A stretch of DNA of 44,942 bases from Lachnospiraceae bacterium (GTDB lineage: Bacteria > Bacillota > Clostridia > Lachnospirales > Lachnospiraceae). The stretch is taken from positions 1 through 44,942 of the forward strand of contig SVEK01000026.1 in the NCBI GenBank assembly GCA_015057405.1. The letters are read 5' to 3'. The notes under the pieces are model-generated. The model searched no databases, was not told the origin of the DNA, and saw nothing but the letters and a program-made list of their open reading frames with translations. Within the stretch, counting starts at the first letter, position 1. Each line of letters starts with the position of its first letter. The translations under genes were made by a program, and so were the position numbers. Of the stretch, positions 1-9,297 are shown in pieces.

Positions 1-3000
1 CGGTTCACCATTTTCATCCTCAAGGAATGTTGCTATCTCAACAAATGCACCATATGTTCCTTCTTTCGGCATTCCTATTTTTTCAACAGTAGTTCCGTTT
101 TCAAGGCTATCCTCATACTCTACTGTCTGTTCGGTAACATATGCGTTAAGGTCTACATCAAATCCAAGTGCTGTATACTCTGTACCATATCCTGCCGAAT
201 ATGTAACTTCCCTGATATTTGAAGGAAGCGGTATCTTTCTTACGCATTCTCCTGATTTTACATAATCCACTACCCCTGATTCTTCATTTTCCTTAACAGG
301 ATAGATATAAATATACGAATTTGCAAAATCTATATCCGTTTCAGGTTCCAGATATTCTGATACGTCTTTACCAAATACCATTGTCGTATTGTCGAACAAT
401 GTATTCGTATATGCCATTTTTCTGCTCATATACCAGTGGAAATCGTTATATCCGTTAAGACTGTTATAATCGAGTTCCGTCTCAAGGAATAATCTGTAGT
501 TCATTGAGCTGGTATCATCGTTATAGAAATCATGATATTCTTCACTTCGACGTACGAACATCTCGTCAAGCATAGGAAGCTCATAATATTTTGCCCTTCC
601 ATTTACAATTTCGCCTTCTTTTTCATATGTATCAACTACTGTTGATGTAGTATTTACCAATTCTCCGGCTTCAGAATATTCTTCAGTATATTCTGTAACA
701 GTATATGTATCAATCGTTACAGGAATAAAGTCAACAGTCCAATCCTCCAGCCATGCAGAACCCTTAAACGGAGAATCTGATGTATACTTAACTCCAAGGT
801 CTCTTGTATCAAGAGTAATGGTTGAGTTTGGCGGTATTTCTCCTCTTACAGGTTCTACTCCGCCCCATCTTGTCCTGAAAGAGTAATATACTTTTGTATA
901 TTGATCCGTTGTTACATTAAATTTGTAAAAATTCTTTCTTTTTAATTTACCGTTAATCATCTGTCCGTCCGCAAGCTCTATTGATACACCGCTCATAGGA
1001 TCTGATGATTTGTCAACAGTAGTCACTCTGTATGTCGTAGTCTCATCAAGGTCAATCAATTCCGGTACATCCGACGTATCATACACAAAATCCGCCATCT
1101 TGTATGTTTTTCTTACTTTCTGACTTTCCTCATCAATTGACGTGTAATTATATTTGTTACCATACTTTGTTTCGTATGTAATATATATACTCTTATTGAT
1201 AGTCGAACCTCTGACAGGAATATCTACCCAAAGTATCGGACAAGTGTCGGCTTTCCACAATCTCGCTTTAAGCTTGTTGCCCTGCTCATCTTCTATCTCA
1301 AAATTCTTCTCGCCGTCCACAACATCTGCATCACCGAGACTAATCCACTGAGTATTCTCATCAGGCTCTTCTCCCTGCGGTACAATTGCAATCTTGTACC
1401 ATTCTGCCTTGAAATCATCCGTTTCATCTTCAATATCAGGGTAGAATACAAACAATCCTTCTTCTTCCTTATATTTCTGAGATGAATATTTCATCGCAAC
1501 AGGATCTTTATAATATGCATATGGTTCGAATTCCGCATACGGAAGACCTATGGTATGTGTAACATCTCTTACAGCCATATTGCCTGCCATATCAATCGCT
1601 TTTACGGTAACCGGCACATCAACCCTGTTATAATTTCCATTCTCATCCGGAAGCAGTTCCGTAGCAACATATATAGATTTATCATCCTTTTCCGCTGTAG
1701 CTACATACATTGTCCTTTTATAGGTTTCTCCGGCCGTAACTTCTTCTTCCTTACCGTTAACATCTACCATTATATCTGCTTTAACCGGTCCGACTTCTAC
1801 TATATATTTTTCGATTCCGGTCTGCGGCATTGAATAATATCCCTTCTCGGCAGGTATAGTTCTCATATAATACTGTAAGTCCCAACGCGGCAAGTCAAGA
1901 TAATCGTAGAACCTGAATCCTGTAGCCTTTTCAAGATCTGACCCGCCTTTGTAACCTGCACGGGATGGTGACACAATACTTACAAGCGGTGCTTTACTTT
2001 CTGTTCCTACATATGAATACTGCCTTGATGTATAGGAGAATTTACCATTGGAATCATAGCTTCCGAAGTTTTTTTCAGGAAGTTTCTTTCCCCATTTATT
2101 CTCAACTTCTCCATCCATTCTGAGTCTTGAAATATATTGGTAAGTCCAACACTCTCTCCATGTGGTATCACAGTCATAGTACGCATAATCATAATACTCA
2201 TATTCATATGATTCCCAATCAGGTATAAGGAACAATTTCTTTACATCCATTGCACCATTAAGGACAACCGAATATGAGATAACCGTTCCCGGTGCCGTAT
2301 TTTCCTGCACCATTGCTTCTTCACTGTCAGCAGAAGTATCGATTTCATCTGATGTTCCAAACTTATGTACAATGAGTTCTTCACCTGTTACATTTCCGTC
2401 TTCATCAGTAACTTTTGTAGGCGTAACTTCGCACACTTCAATAACTCCGCCGTTACATATTCTCTGAAGTTCTACTTTATCCGTACCATTTATCGGAGAT
2501 TCGCGTTTGAGCACAGTAGGCAGATTGGTCAAATATACCGGTTTCGTATATACACGCCACCCTGAAGGGTCAAATACATCACCTTTTTGCATTGCAACCG
2601 ATATATCATCCGCAACCCTGTAATATACTCTGTTTCCTTTTATTTCGTCTGTACCTGTTATTTCAAATGTCGCTGCACCAGAATGATTATCGGTAATATC
2701 CTGATTTTCCTTTCTGATCCATACATTATTCGGATCATTTTTCTTTACAGTCCATTTTGCTAAAAGCGGTACCATTCTGGTATCACCGTATACTCCGCCT
2801 GAAACAACGGTACCATCCCAGTCTTCATCTCCCGGTTTTGCTTTTGTATAACATGAATAATCATTAAGATAAAATGTAGGCGGAGGCAATTCTTCATTTA
2901 ACATTGCGTCAAACACTACTTTAATATTGACTCTGTCACCTTTTTTAACTATTTCTTTTCCGTTTGCAGCTGTAATAACTACTTCTTTAATTGCCGGCGT

Positions 3001-4569
3001 CGAACCATGATAAGTAGGAATAACTTCTTCTGTTTCTCCCTTTTCATTGGTTACCTTAACACTTCTTACAAGTGCTCTTTCGGTAATAGGTATTTCTTTT
3101 CTGTTTGCATCAAGAACTGCTCCACGGAATCTGTCATTATCAGCTCTTTCTTTCCAGCCTCTTCCCCAATGTTCTTTTAATGTTGCCACCTGGTTAGCTA
3201 CATCTCCGAGGCTCTTATACGCCCATTCCATATTACCTGAACGCTTTGTTTTACTTAACTGCTGTGAAAGGCATACGATTGAAAAATCTTTATTTTCCCA
3301 GCCGCTGATGTCTACCTTAAATATAAGACTGTTATTCGGAACTATATTTCCGTTTGCATCAAAACCATCCATTACACCAAAATAATCGGCATAAAGCGCT
3401 TCATTTTTATTCTGTTCCATACCCGTTTCATCAGTTACGGTAAGTGCAAGACGCGGATATGTTTTATATGCGTAGTTATACGCAACCCCCGGTTTTGTAT
3501 TTGTGTCATAGTACATTTTTTTGCGCATATTGACAGCGTCAGTAAACTGCAACACAACATACATATCATCATCTACAGTAAAATCAGTTGTTTTTGTAGG
3601 GTCTTCCCCCGTAGCATTGGTTACACTTCCGACAATTCCTGCAGGAACAGGGTTGTTAGTCATGTACATATTCACAAACTTTGTTTCCCGAGTTCCTTCT
3701 ACATTGAATTTTATATCGGAAACATCAATACTTCCGATGCTTTTCTTAAGCTTCACATCAATATAATACTTTCCGTCTGAAGCTTTTGTCATGTCTTTCG
3801 AGTCAACGGAACCGCTTGTTCTGTAATTTCCGGCACTCCATGTCTGCCCCTGGGAAATAATCTTTCCCTCATTGGCAAAACTTATATCTATATAACTTCT
3901 GTCAGTTGAAAGAACACGCATTGAAAAGCTGAATTTCAACATTCCTCCCGCATTAACCCTGTCAGTTACATCAATTCTTTTGTTGTAATAAATTGTACTG
4001 TCAAAGTTACTATTCGGCTGCTTAACCGTAAGTTTTGCCGGAACTGCAGATTCATCGAGCGTTCCGTATGATGAACTTGAACCGTTCGACAAGGTATAAT
4101 AATTTACATTTTTTCCGGCTGATACTGTCTCGTACGGTTCATATTCAATTCCACCGCCGGCATCACCCTCATAATTTTTAAAATCATTATTCATCGCCGC
4201 AATAAAAGCTTTGAATTCACTTTCTCTTCTCTCAATCTCATACATGCCAAGGCCATTTCTGTAATCGGTCAGACAGTATGCATTATATCCGACATAACCG
4301 TCGGAAGAATAAAATTCCACAAAATCATCAACACACACATCGCCTGATGCTTGCTGAAGCGCCGGATAATTCTGGGCATTGGTAAGTCGCACTATCGTTG
4401 GAGCATCCACTGATGCATCTGCAAATCCCACCAAATTAAATAACGCCTGAAATCCACTTACAATAAGTGAACCTGACGGCATCTGGCATGTCAGTGTCAG
4501 CACAAGAAATGCTGCTATGTAACGTTTAATTCTGAAATGCCATTTCTTTTTACTTCCCTTTTTTTTCAT
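1..4569 (-). CDS. Very large secreted surface protein, C-terminus beyond window
   Basis: An open frame of 1523 codons runs from ATG at 4569 to the window edge with no stop in the lines I checked, so the protein is longer than shown. The start has an excellent GAGGAGG site 7 bases upstream. The N-terminus is Lys/Arg-rich, followed by a hydrophobic segment (RYIAAFLVLTLTC), consistent with a signal peptide for export. The rest is Thr/Val/Asp/Tyr-rich beta-type sequence without a catalytic motif that I recognise; several stretches resemble Ig-like or bacterial surface repeats. A strongly aromatic patch, rich in Tyr and Trp, lies near residues 783-820. It begins 33 bases after a histidine kinase gene, so it is probably co-transcribed with the two-component genes and may be their main output. 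Function unknown; adhesion or cell-surface structure is inference. Confidence 0.85.
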   Translation of the reverse strand, partial: MKKKGSKKKWHFRIKRYIAAFLVLTLTCQMPSGSLIVSGFQALFNLVGFADASVDAPTIVRLTNAQNYPALQQASGDVCVDDFVEFYSSDGYVGYNAYCLTDYRNGLGMYEIERRESEFKAFIAAMNNDFKNYEGDAGGGIEYEPYETVSAGKNVNYYTLSNGSSSSYGTLDESAVPAKLTVKQPNSNFDSTIYYNKRIDVTDRVNAGGMLKFSFSMRVLSTDRSYIDISFANEGKIISQGQTWSAGNYRTSGSVDSKDMTKASDGKYYIDVKLKKSIGSIDVSDIKFNVEGTRETKFVNMYMTNNPVPAGIVGSVTNATGEDPTKTTDFTVDDDMYVVLQFTDAVNMRKKMYYDTNTKPGVAYNYAYKTYPRLALTVTDETGMEQNKNEALYADYFGVMDGFDANGNIVPNNSLIFKVDISGWENKDFSIVCLSQQLSKTKRSGNMEWAYKSLGDVANQVATLKEHWGRGWKERADNDRFRGAVLDANRKEIPITERALVRSVKVTNEKGETEEVIPTYHGSTPAIKEVVITAANGKEIVKKGDRVNIKVVFDAMLNEELPPPTFYLNDYSCYTKAKPGDEDWDGTVVSGGVYGDTRMVPLLAKWTVKKNDPNNVWIRKENQDITDNHSGAATFEITGTDEIKGNRVYYRVADDISVAMQKGDVFDPSGWRVYTKPVYLTNLPTVLKRESPINGTDKVELQRICNGGVIEVCEVTPTKVTDEDGNVTGEELIVHKFGTSDEIDTSADSEEAMVQENTAPGTVISYSVVLNGAMDVKKLFLIPDWESYEYEYYDYAYYDCDTTWRECWTYQYISRLRMDGEVENKWGKKLPEKNFGSYDSNGKFSYTSRQYSYVGTESKAPLVSIVSPSRAGYKGGSDLEKATGFRFYDYLDLPRWDLQYYMRTIPAEKGYYSMPQTGIEKYIVEVGPVKADIMVDVNGKEEEVTAGETYKRTMYVATAEKDDKSIYVATELLPDENGNYNRVDVPVTVKAIDMAGNMAVRDVTHTIGLPYAEFEPYAYYKDPVAMKYSSQKYKEEEGLFVFYPDIEDETDDFKAEWYKIAIVPQGEEPDENTQWISLGDADVVDGEKNFEIEDEQGNKLKARLWKADTCPILWVDIPVRGSTINKSIYITYETKYGNKYNYTSIDEESQKVRKTYKMADFVYDTSDVPELIDLDETTTYRVTTVDKSSDPMSGVSIELADGQMINGKLKRKNFYKFNVTTDQYTKVYYSFRTRWGGVEPVRGEIPPNSTITLDTRDLGVKYTSDSPFKGSAWLEDWTVDFIPVTIDTYTVTEYTEEYSEAGELVNTTSTVVDTYEKEGEIVNGRAKYYELPMLDEMFVRRSEEYHDFYNDDTSSMNYRLFLETELDYNSLNGYNDFHWYMSRKMAYTNTLFDNTTMVFGKDVSEYLEPETDIDFANSYIYIYPVKENEESGVVDYVKSGECVRKIPLPSNIREVTYSAGYGTEYTALGFDVDLNAYVTEQTVEYEDSLENGTTVEKIGMPKEGTYGAFVEIATFLEDENGEP

Positions 4570-4601
4570 ACTGTTTCCTCCTCGTACAATGTTAATATTA
4601 C

Positions 4602-5879
4602 TTACGGTATAACAATTCTTATTGCAAATCTGTTTTTATCTATCTTAAATTCATAGAACGCATTATTTTTTTCACAAAAAGCAACTATTGAACGCATTCC
4701 AAACCCATGGTCACTTTCACTGTTTACAGGTATTCCGTTTTCGTCCAATTCGATTTCGCCGTTAAAGCTATTGCTTATCTGCAACATAAAATTCGGCTCC
4801 GAAATAACCTGTATATCAATATATCGGTCTTCATCCTCCAATTGCCGGCATGCATTAATTGCATTCTCTATTGCATTGGCAATAACCGTAGCAAACTCAG
4901 CCTCACTAACCTGTAAGCTGTCCGGCAAAACAATCTTCGTGGTGACACATATACCCTTACTTTCTGCATTATGTATATAGGAAGCAAAAACCGCATCAAT
5001 AACAGCATTATTACAATATCTTATTACCTTTGTCTCTTCTATTCCTTCATTATACTCATCAACCAGATTTCTAAGTTTGTCGTATTCTTTTTTATCAATA
5101 AGTGCTGCTATCGTTTGCATCTTGTGCCGGAAATTATGACGTTCCACCCTGAACTTTTCATCTGCCGCAGCAATCTCTTCCATACGTACTTTGAGATTGG
5201 CAACCTGCAACCCCAATATATTCTCTGTTTCTTTCATTTCATACATTACCTGCTGTTGACGAAGCATCTTTAATATGTTCATATATACATACGGCATCAG
5301 CACAAACATAAGAACCAGTACCGGCATACACTCCATTCTTTCCGTTATCAGAACCGGATACGCCATTGAAAATGTCATAGCAATATAAAACACTACACCA
5401 ATTAACGTAAAATAGAACCATCCCTTTTCCGTATTTTTTTGAACTGCCAAATACATCGGTCTCACTCGTTTATACACATAGTAAGCAATTAACGGATATA
5501 TAATCATCCTTGATGCAAAGAGCAAAACATTCGAATCCCCCGGGAAAAAATAGTCAAGCAGAAATGTAATATACAGCACTTCCAGCATCATAGTATCTAC
5601 CATACAAAATGTAAAGAAAAATCTTCCGTCACGATATTTTGCCAGCACCCAGAAAAATATACAACTTGGTATCGTACAAAACGGAATCAGCACCAACAGG
5701 TATCTCGACGGTCCGAGTATTATAAATAACACAAAATTAACAACAGCCAGTGGTCCCATAAATATGCCTGTGAGCGTCAATGTTTTTTTATTCGAATAAC
5801 GTGATTCAAACAAACCCCCAAAACACACAAGCGTAAATATTATTGCCCACACAACTGATATATATTTTAACGCATTCAT
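4602..5879 (-). CDS. GHKL-type sensor histidine kinase (AgrC-like)
   Basis: Protein of 425 residues. The first half holds about six hydrophobic segments (for example VWAIIFTLVCFGGLF and VVNFVLFIILG), so the sensor part is embedded in the membrane without a large extracellular domain. A helical linker is followed by RHNFRHKM, the RH(D/N)(F/Y) phosphoacceptor pattern of AgrC-type kinases, with H248 as the likely phosphorylated residue. The C-terminus carries a GHKL ATP-binding fold with an N-box (NAIENAINAC) and a G-box (HGFGMRSI). The gene overlaps the response regulator gene by four bases (ATGA), showing translational coupling. Such kinases often sense peptides, but no agrB/agrD-like gene is seen nearby, so the signal is unknown. 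Confidence 0.9.
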   Translation of the reverse strand: MNALKYISVVWAIIFTLVCFGGLFESRYSNKKTLTLTGIFMGPLAVVNFVLFIILGPSRYLLVLIPFCTIPSCIFFWVLAKYRDGRFFFTFCMVDTMMLEVLYITFLLDYFFPGDSNVLLFASRMIIYPLIAYYVYKRVRPMYLAVQKNTEKGWFYFTLIGVVFYIAMTFSMAYPVLITERMECMPVLVLMFVLMPYVYMNILKMLRQQQVMYEMKETENILGLQVANLKVRMEEIAAADEKFRVERHNFRHKMQTIAALIDKKEYDKLRNLVDEYNEGIEETKVIRYCNNAVIDAVFASYIHNAESKGICVTTKIVLPDSLQVSEAEFATVIANAIENAINACRQLEDEDRYIDIQVISEPNFMLQISNSFNGEIELDENGIPVNSESDHGFGMRSIVAFCEKNNAFYEFKIDKNRFAIRIVIP

Positions 5880-6616
5880 CTGCTCCCCTCCCCGTCGAAC
5901 CAGAAATCATACCATGCAGACCTTACTTCACGACACACTTTTCCGGAAAGAAATACTTTATGCGTATCCTTGAAGCTGATTGTTTCATTGTCTACCATAG
6001 TTATATGTGAAAGATTGACAATCATTCCCGCACCGCACAGCATAAACCTGTTATCTCTCAATAATTCCTGTACATTTTCCGAAAATGTTGTTCTTATCGT
6101 AACACTTTCAATACTCCGCCCGTCAACCAAATGAAATACAATTATCCTTCTGCAAAGTTCTGCATACATTATACTGTCATAATTGACTCTTGTGCTATTG
6201 CCCTTGGACTTAATTATTATATTCCGTTCTCTTTTCGTAATGATTTCTTTGATTATTTCATTAATGGTATCATTCATAACGTTCTTATTTATCGGCTTTA
6301 AAATATAATTAAATGCTTTCACTTTATAGGACTCAATCGCATATTCTTCACTGGACGTAAGATAGATAATCTTGCCTTCATGTCCATGGTTTCTAAGCCA
6401 CTTTCCAAGTTCAATACCATTCATTTCCGGCATCACAATATCAAGAATATATATGTCATACCCGCCATTTCGAATAACATCTTTTATAAGAGCCGACGCA
6501 GTACAAAACTCAGCAATGTTTATTTTATAACCTGTATTTTTTTCAGTATATTCAAATAAGAGATGCGCAAGTTCTCCTCTGCATTCTTTTTCATCATCAC
6601 AAAATGCTATTCTCAT
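5876..6616 (-). CDS. LytTR-family response regulator
   Basis: Protein of 246 residues with an N-terminal receiver domain and a C-terminal LytTR DNA-binding domain. The receiver shows the acidic pair near the start (CDDE), the phosphoacceptor in LDIVMPEMNG (D59), a conserved Thr/Ser (YLTSS) and the Lys of FNYILKP. The C-terminal part (IIIKSKGNSTRVNYDSIMY and later RTTFSENVQELL) fits the LytTR beta fold that binds direct repeats. It is first in an operon with the GHKL kinase and the giant secreted protein, so it probably controls that surface protein. A TATAAT element with an upstream TG lies at 6666-6671, but no convincing -35 or LytTR repeat pair was found. Confidence 0.9.
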   Translation of the reverse strand: MRIAFCDDEKECRGELAHLLFEYTEKNTGYKINIAEFCTASALIKDVIRNGGYDIYILDIVMPEMNGIELGKWLRNHGHEGKIIYLTSSEEYAIESYKVKAFNYILKPINKNVMNDTINEIIKEIITKRERNIIIKSKGNSTRVNYDSIMYAELCRRIIVFHLVDGRSIESVTIRTTFSENVQELLRDNRFMLCGAGMIVNLSHITMVDNETISFKDTHKVFLSGKVCREVRSAWYDFWFDGEGSR

Positions 6617-6665
6617 ACGAAATCATTCCCTTGCACTTAATTCTTTTTCACTTTTCCACTCAATA

Positions 6666-6671
6666 ATTATA
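6666..6671 (-). promoter_or_regulatory. Probable -10 element of the two-component operon
   Basis: On the minus strand TATAAT is preceded by TGA, giving an extended -10. It lies about 50 bases before the regulator start. The sequence 17 bases further upstream is a poor -35, which suits an activated promoter. Confidence 0.45.
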
Positions 6672-6708
6672 TCACATTTTTCATCATTAAATAGTTTTTT
6701 CTATACGC

Positions 6709-6757
6709 AAAAAAGGTGTAATTATGCGCAAAATATCTTCACGCAAATTACACCTTT
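6709..6757 (-). terminator. Rho-independent terminator of the metal-resistance operon
   Basis: Two perfect 12-base arms (AAAGGTGTAATT and AATTACACCTTT, 6712-6723 and 6746-6757) enclose a 22-base loop whose ends can pair further (TGCG with CGCA). On the minus strand the stem is followed by a run of T, just after the repressor gene stop. Confidence 0.85.
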
Positions 6758-6783
6758 AATATCATCTCACATCCGTAGAGGCA

Positions 6784-7149
6784 TCACCCTTCTTCAACAT
6801 GCTCCATACCCTGTGCAATGATGGTCTTCACATGCTCATCTGCAAGAGAATAAAATATTGACTTACCATTTCTTCTGCTTTTAACAAGTTTACTTTGCTT
6901 AAGAATTCTAAGCTGATGTGATATTGCCGACTGGGTCATTCCAAGCACCATTGCAAGATCACATACGCATACCTCTGCCTCAAACAAAACAAACAAAATT
7001 CTAATTCTTGTTGAATCTCCAAATACCTTAAACAATTCTGCCAAATCGTACAACCGACTCTCATCAGGCATATTTCTCTTTACAACTGACAAAAGCTCCT
7101 CATGAACTTCCGGCGAATCACAACATTCTGCAATTATTTCATTGCTCAT
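6784..7149 (-). CDS. ArsR/SmtB-family metal-sensing repressor (CadC-like)
   Basis: Protein of 121 residues with the winged-helix core of the ArsR family (FGDSTRIRILFVLF, then recognition helix TQSAISHQLRILKQ and wing RRNGKSIFYSL). Two metal sites can be recognised. The alpha-3 type motif EVCVCDLA supplies C61 and C63, with C9 and C10 near the N-terminus, as in CadC. The alpha-5 zinc site is complete: D104, H106, H117, E120, with exactly the spacing (DxH-x10-HxxE) of SmtB. The protein should release DNA when Zn, Cd or Pb binds. It is the last gene of the operon with the ATPase and free HMA protein, and the palindrome at 9541-9584 is its probable operator, giving autoregulation. Confidence 0.92.
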   Translation of the reverse strand: MSNEIIAECCDSPEVHEELLSVVKRNMPDESRLYDLAELFKVFGDSTRIRILFVLFEAEVCVCDLAMVLGMTQSAISHQLRILKQSKLVKSRRNGKSIFYSLADEHVKTIIAQGMEHVEEG

Positions 7150-7214
7150 TATTACACCCCATTCTTGTTAAAAACATAATTTATCAGTATTTCTTTTAGC
7201 AAAATTTTTCATCA

Positions 7215-9122
7215 TTAATCAGTGCATCTCAATGCTCTTATTGCATTAAGAACCGCAATAACCATTACTCCAACATCTGCAAATATAGCAAGCCACATAT
7301 TGGCAATACCTATAGCACCAAGGAACAGACATATTATCTTTATCCCTATTGCAAAATATATGTTTTCATATACTATTCTCATACATTTTTTTGCAAGTCT
7401 GACTGCCAGTGCTATCTTTTCAAGATTATCATCCATTAAAACTACATCTGCCGCTTCAATTGCTGCGTCTGAACCAAGAGCTCCCATGGCAATTCCGATA
7501 TCAGCTCTTGAAAGTACCGGTGCATCATTTATTCCGTCCCCGACAAATATCAGAGCTTCCTTCTTACCTTTACGCGCAATTATCTCTTCAACCTTATCAA
7601 CCTTATCCCCCGGCATAAGCTCTGCATGCACCTTTTCAATTCCAAGTTTACCGGCAACTTCATTTGCAACCTTAACCGAATCACCGGTCAGCATTACGGT
7701 TTCGCGAATTCCTGATTGGTTAAGTTTCTTCAATGCTTCACAAGCAGTAGGATTAATTATGTCAGATATTAAAATATGTCCGGCATATTCTTCATCTATG
7801 GCAATATGAACTATTGTCCCGGATTGACTGCAATCTTTATATGCGACCCCAATTCTATCCATAAGCCTTCCGTTACCCGCCGCAACGCTTTTGCCGTCAA
7901 CAATAGCTATAACACCTTCGCCGCTATATTCTTTAACATCTTCAATCCTTCCGTTATCAATAACTCCGTCATAGGCTCTGATAATACTCTTACTTATCGG
8001 GTGAGAAGATGCGCTTTCAGCATGGGCTACTATATCTAAAAGTTCTTTTTCTTCCATTGCATTATGGTGAATTCCCACAACTTCAAAGACACCCTTTGTC
8101 ATCGTTCCTGTTTTGTCAAACACAATATATTTCGCCTCTGACAACGTTTCAAGGTAATTAGCACCTTTTATAAGTATTCCTTTGGAACTTGCACCTCCGA
8201 TTCCTGCAAAAAAACTAAGCGGAATACTAATTACAAGAGCACACGGACAACTAATTACAAGAAATGTTAGGGCACGATAAACCCACACTCCCCACTGGGG
8301 CTCTACCGAAGAAACTATATATCCTGCAAGAGGCGGAATTACTGCAAGCAAAAGCGCCAGCGAACATACTATCGGAGTATAATATCTTGCAAACTTACTT
8401 ATAAAGTTTTCGGACTTTGATTTTCTTGAACCGGCATTTTCAACCAGTTCCAAAATTTTTGATACGGTAGATTCCGCAAATTCCTTTGTTGTCCTAATCT
8501 TAACAAGTCCGCTTAAATTGATACATCCGCTTAACACTTCATCTCCGCACCCAACATCAGCGGGAAGACTCTCACCGGTCAAAGCACTAGTATTGATTGT
8601 CGTACTCCCCTGCACAACCACTCCGTCAATCGGAATCTTCTCACCGGGACGCACAATAATAATACTTCCGGTTTCAATTTCATCCGGGTCTACACGAACT
8701 ATCTCTCCGTCCTGTTCTATATTAGCATAATCAGGACGAATATCCATAAGTTCTCCAATACTGCGTCTGCTTTTGCCCACAGCATAGCTTTGGAATAATT
8801 CTCCCACCTGATAAAAAAGCATTACAGCTACACCTTCTGCATAATCACCTAAAACCATAGCTCCTACAGTTGCTATTGCCATAAGAAAATTTTCATCAAA
8901 TATCTGTCTGTTAATAATTCCTTTAACAGCCTTACGCAAAATATCATAACCAATAACATAATATGGCACAATATAAAAAACAAGTCCGATGTATCTTCCC
9001 GGAATATTCGGAATGATATTTTCAAATCTGTCCTCAACATCAATCACCTTAAATAAAACCAGAAGAATGGTAGCGGCAATGATTCTTATAAGCACCTTTT
9101 TTTGCTTCTTAGTCATCTCCAA
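7215..9122 (-). CDS. cadA: P1B-2-type heavy-metal (Zn/Cd/Pb) efflux ATPase
   Basis: Protein of 635 residues that exports divalent soft metals across the cytoplasmic membrane using ATP. Visible landmarks are the actuator TGES loop (SALTGESLP), the membrane metal-binding motif SCPCALVIS, the phosphorylation site DKTGTMTKG, the P1B-specific SSHPISKSI (HP motif), the hinge GDGINDAPVLS, and the last membrane pair with the Lys and DVG of the Zn/Cd/Pb subgroup (AIGIKII and AIFADVGVM). Unlike most CadA/ZntA proteins it has no N-terminal HMA domain: the sequence starts with a basic tail and goes straight into membrane helices. An HMA protein is encoded separately just upstream. The start is preceded by AAGGAG-like sequence. 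Confidence 0.95.
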   Translation of the reverse strand: MEMTKKQKKVLIRIIAATILLVLFKVIDVEDRFENIIPNIPGRYIGLVFYIVPYYVIGYDILRKAVKGIINRQIFDENFLMAIATVGAMVLGDYAEGVAVMLFYQVGELFQSYAVGKSRRSIGELMDIRPDYANIEQDGEIVRVDPDEIETGSIIIVRPGEKIPIDGVVVQGSTTINTSALTGESLPADVGCGDEVLSGCINLSGLVKIRTTKEFAESTVSKILELVENAGSRKSKSENFISKFARYYTPIVCSLALLLAVIPPLAGYIVSSVEPQWGVWVYRALTFLVISCPCALVISIPLSFFAGIGGASSKGILIKGANYLETLSEAKYIVFDKTGTMTKGVFEVVGIHHNAMEEKELLDIVAHAESASSHPISKSIIRAYDGVIDNGRIEDVKEYSGEGVIAIVDGKSVAAGNGRLMDRIGVAYKDCSQSGTIVHIAIDEEYAGHILISDIINPTACEALKKLNQSGIRETVMLTGDSVKVANEVAGKLGIEKVHAELMPGDKVDKVEEIIARKGKKEALIFVGDGINDAPVLSRADIGIAMGALGSDAAIEAADVVLMDDNLEKIALAVRLAKKCMRIVYENIYFAIGIKIICLFLGAIGIANMWLAIFADVGVMVIAVLNAIRALRCTD

Positions 9123-9297
9123 GCACTCCTTATTACTCTTATATTATGTACGATAACCCATCCCCTAAATATGCAATCCTTAAACACTTTTAGATAGTTT
9201 TATGGGAGATATTGTAGCAAATGTTTCATATATGTTTTAGAGAAAACATTATGCAAATATTTCGTAAAAGTTTTAGGGGACAAATTATGCAAATGCT
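9123..9297 (-). promoter_or_regulatory. Intercistronic leader between HMA protein and ATPase with inverted repeat
   Basis: This 175-base gap is long for an operon with short spacings elsewhere. It contains three 36-bp repeats (separate entry) and the 9-base element TCCCCTAAA in the first repeat whose exact reverse complement TTTAGGGGA occurs at 9161-9169, about 30 bases before the ATPase ribosome site. Pairing of the two in the mRNA would fold the repeats into a loop. A role in translation or mRNA processing is inference. Confidence 0.5.
9187..9294 (-). repeat. Three tandem imperfect 36-bp repeats
   Basis: On the minus strand three consecutive 36-base units start with ATTTGC at 9294, 9258 and 9222 and end at 9187. 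Shared features are ATTTGCATAAT at the start, a pyrimidine block (TCCCCT, TCTCT, TCTCCC), then AAAAC and a closing GAAA/AAAA. The first two units agree best, the third is more diverged. There are no unique spacers, so this is not a CRISPR array. Confidence 0.7.

Noticed and set aside
6617..6783. A possible AgrD-like signal peptide gene next to the GHKL kinase
   Set aside because: No short frame with ribosome site and Cys-containing peptide was seen; the region is the terminator and promoter.
7222..7809. A 195-codon frame on plus opposite the metal ATPase
   Set aside because: It is a shadow of the clear P-type ATPase frame, with no start context or family pattern.
9187..9294. Three 36-base repeats considered as a CRISPR array
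   Set aside because: The units are directly adjacent without spacers, imperfect, and no cas gene is in the window.
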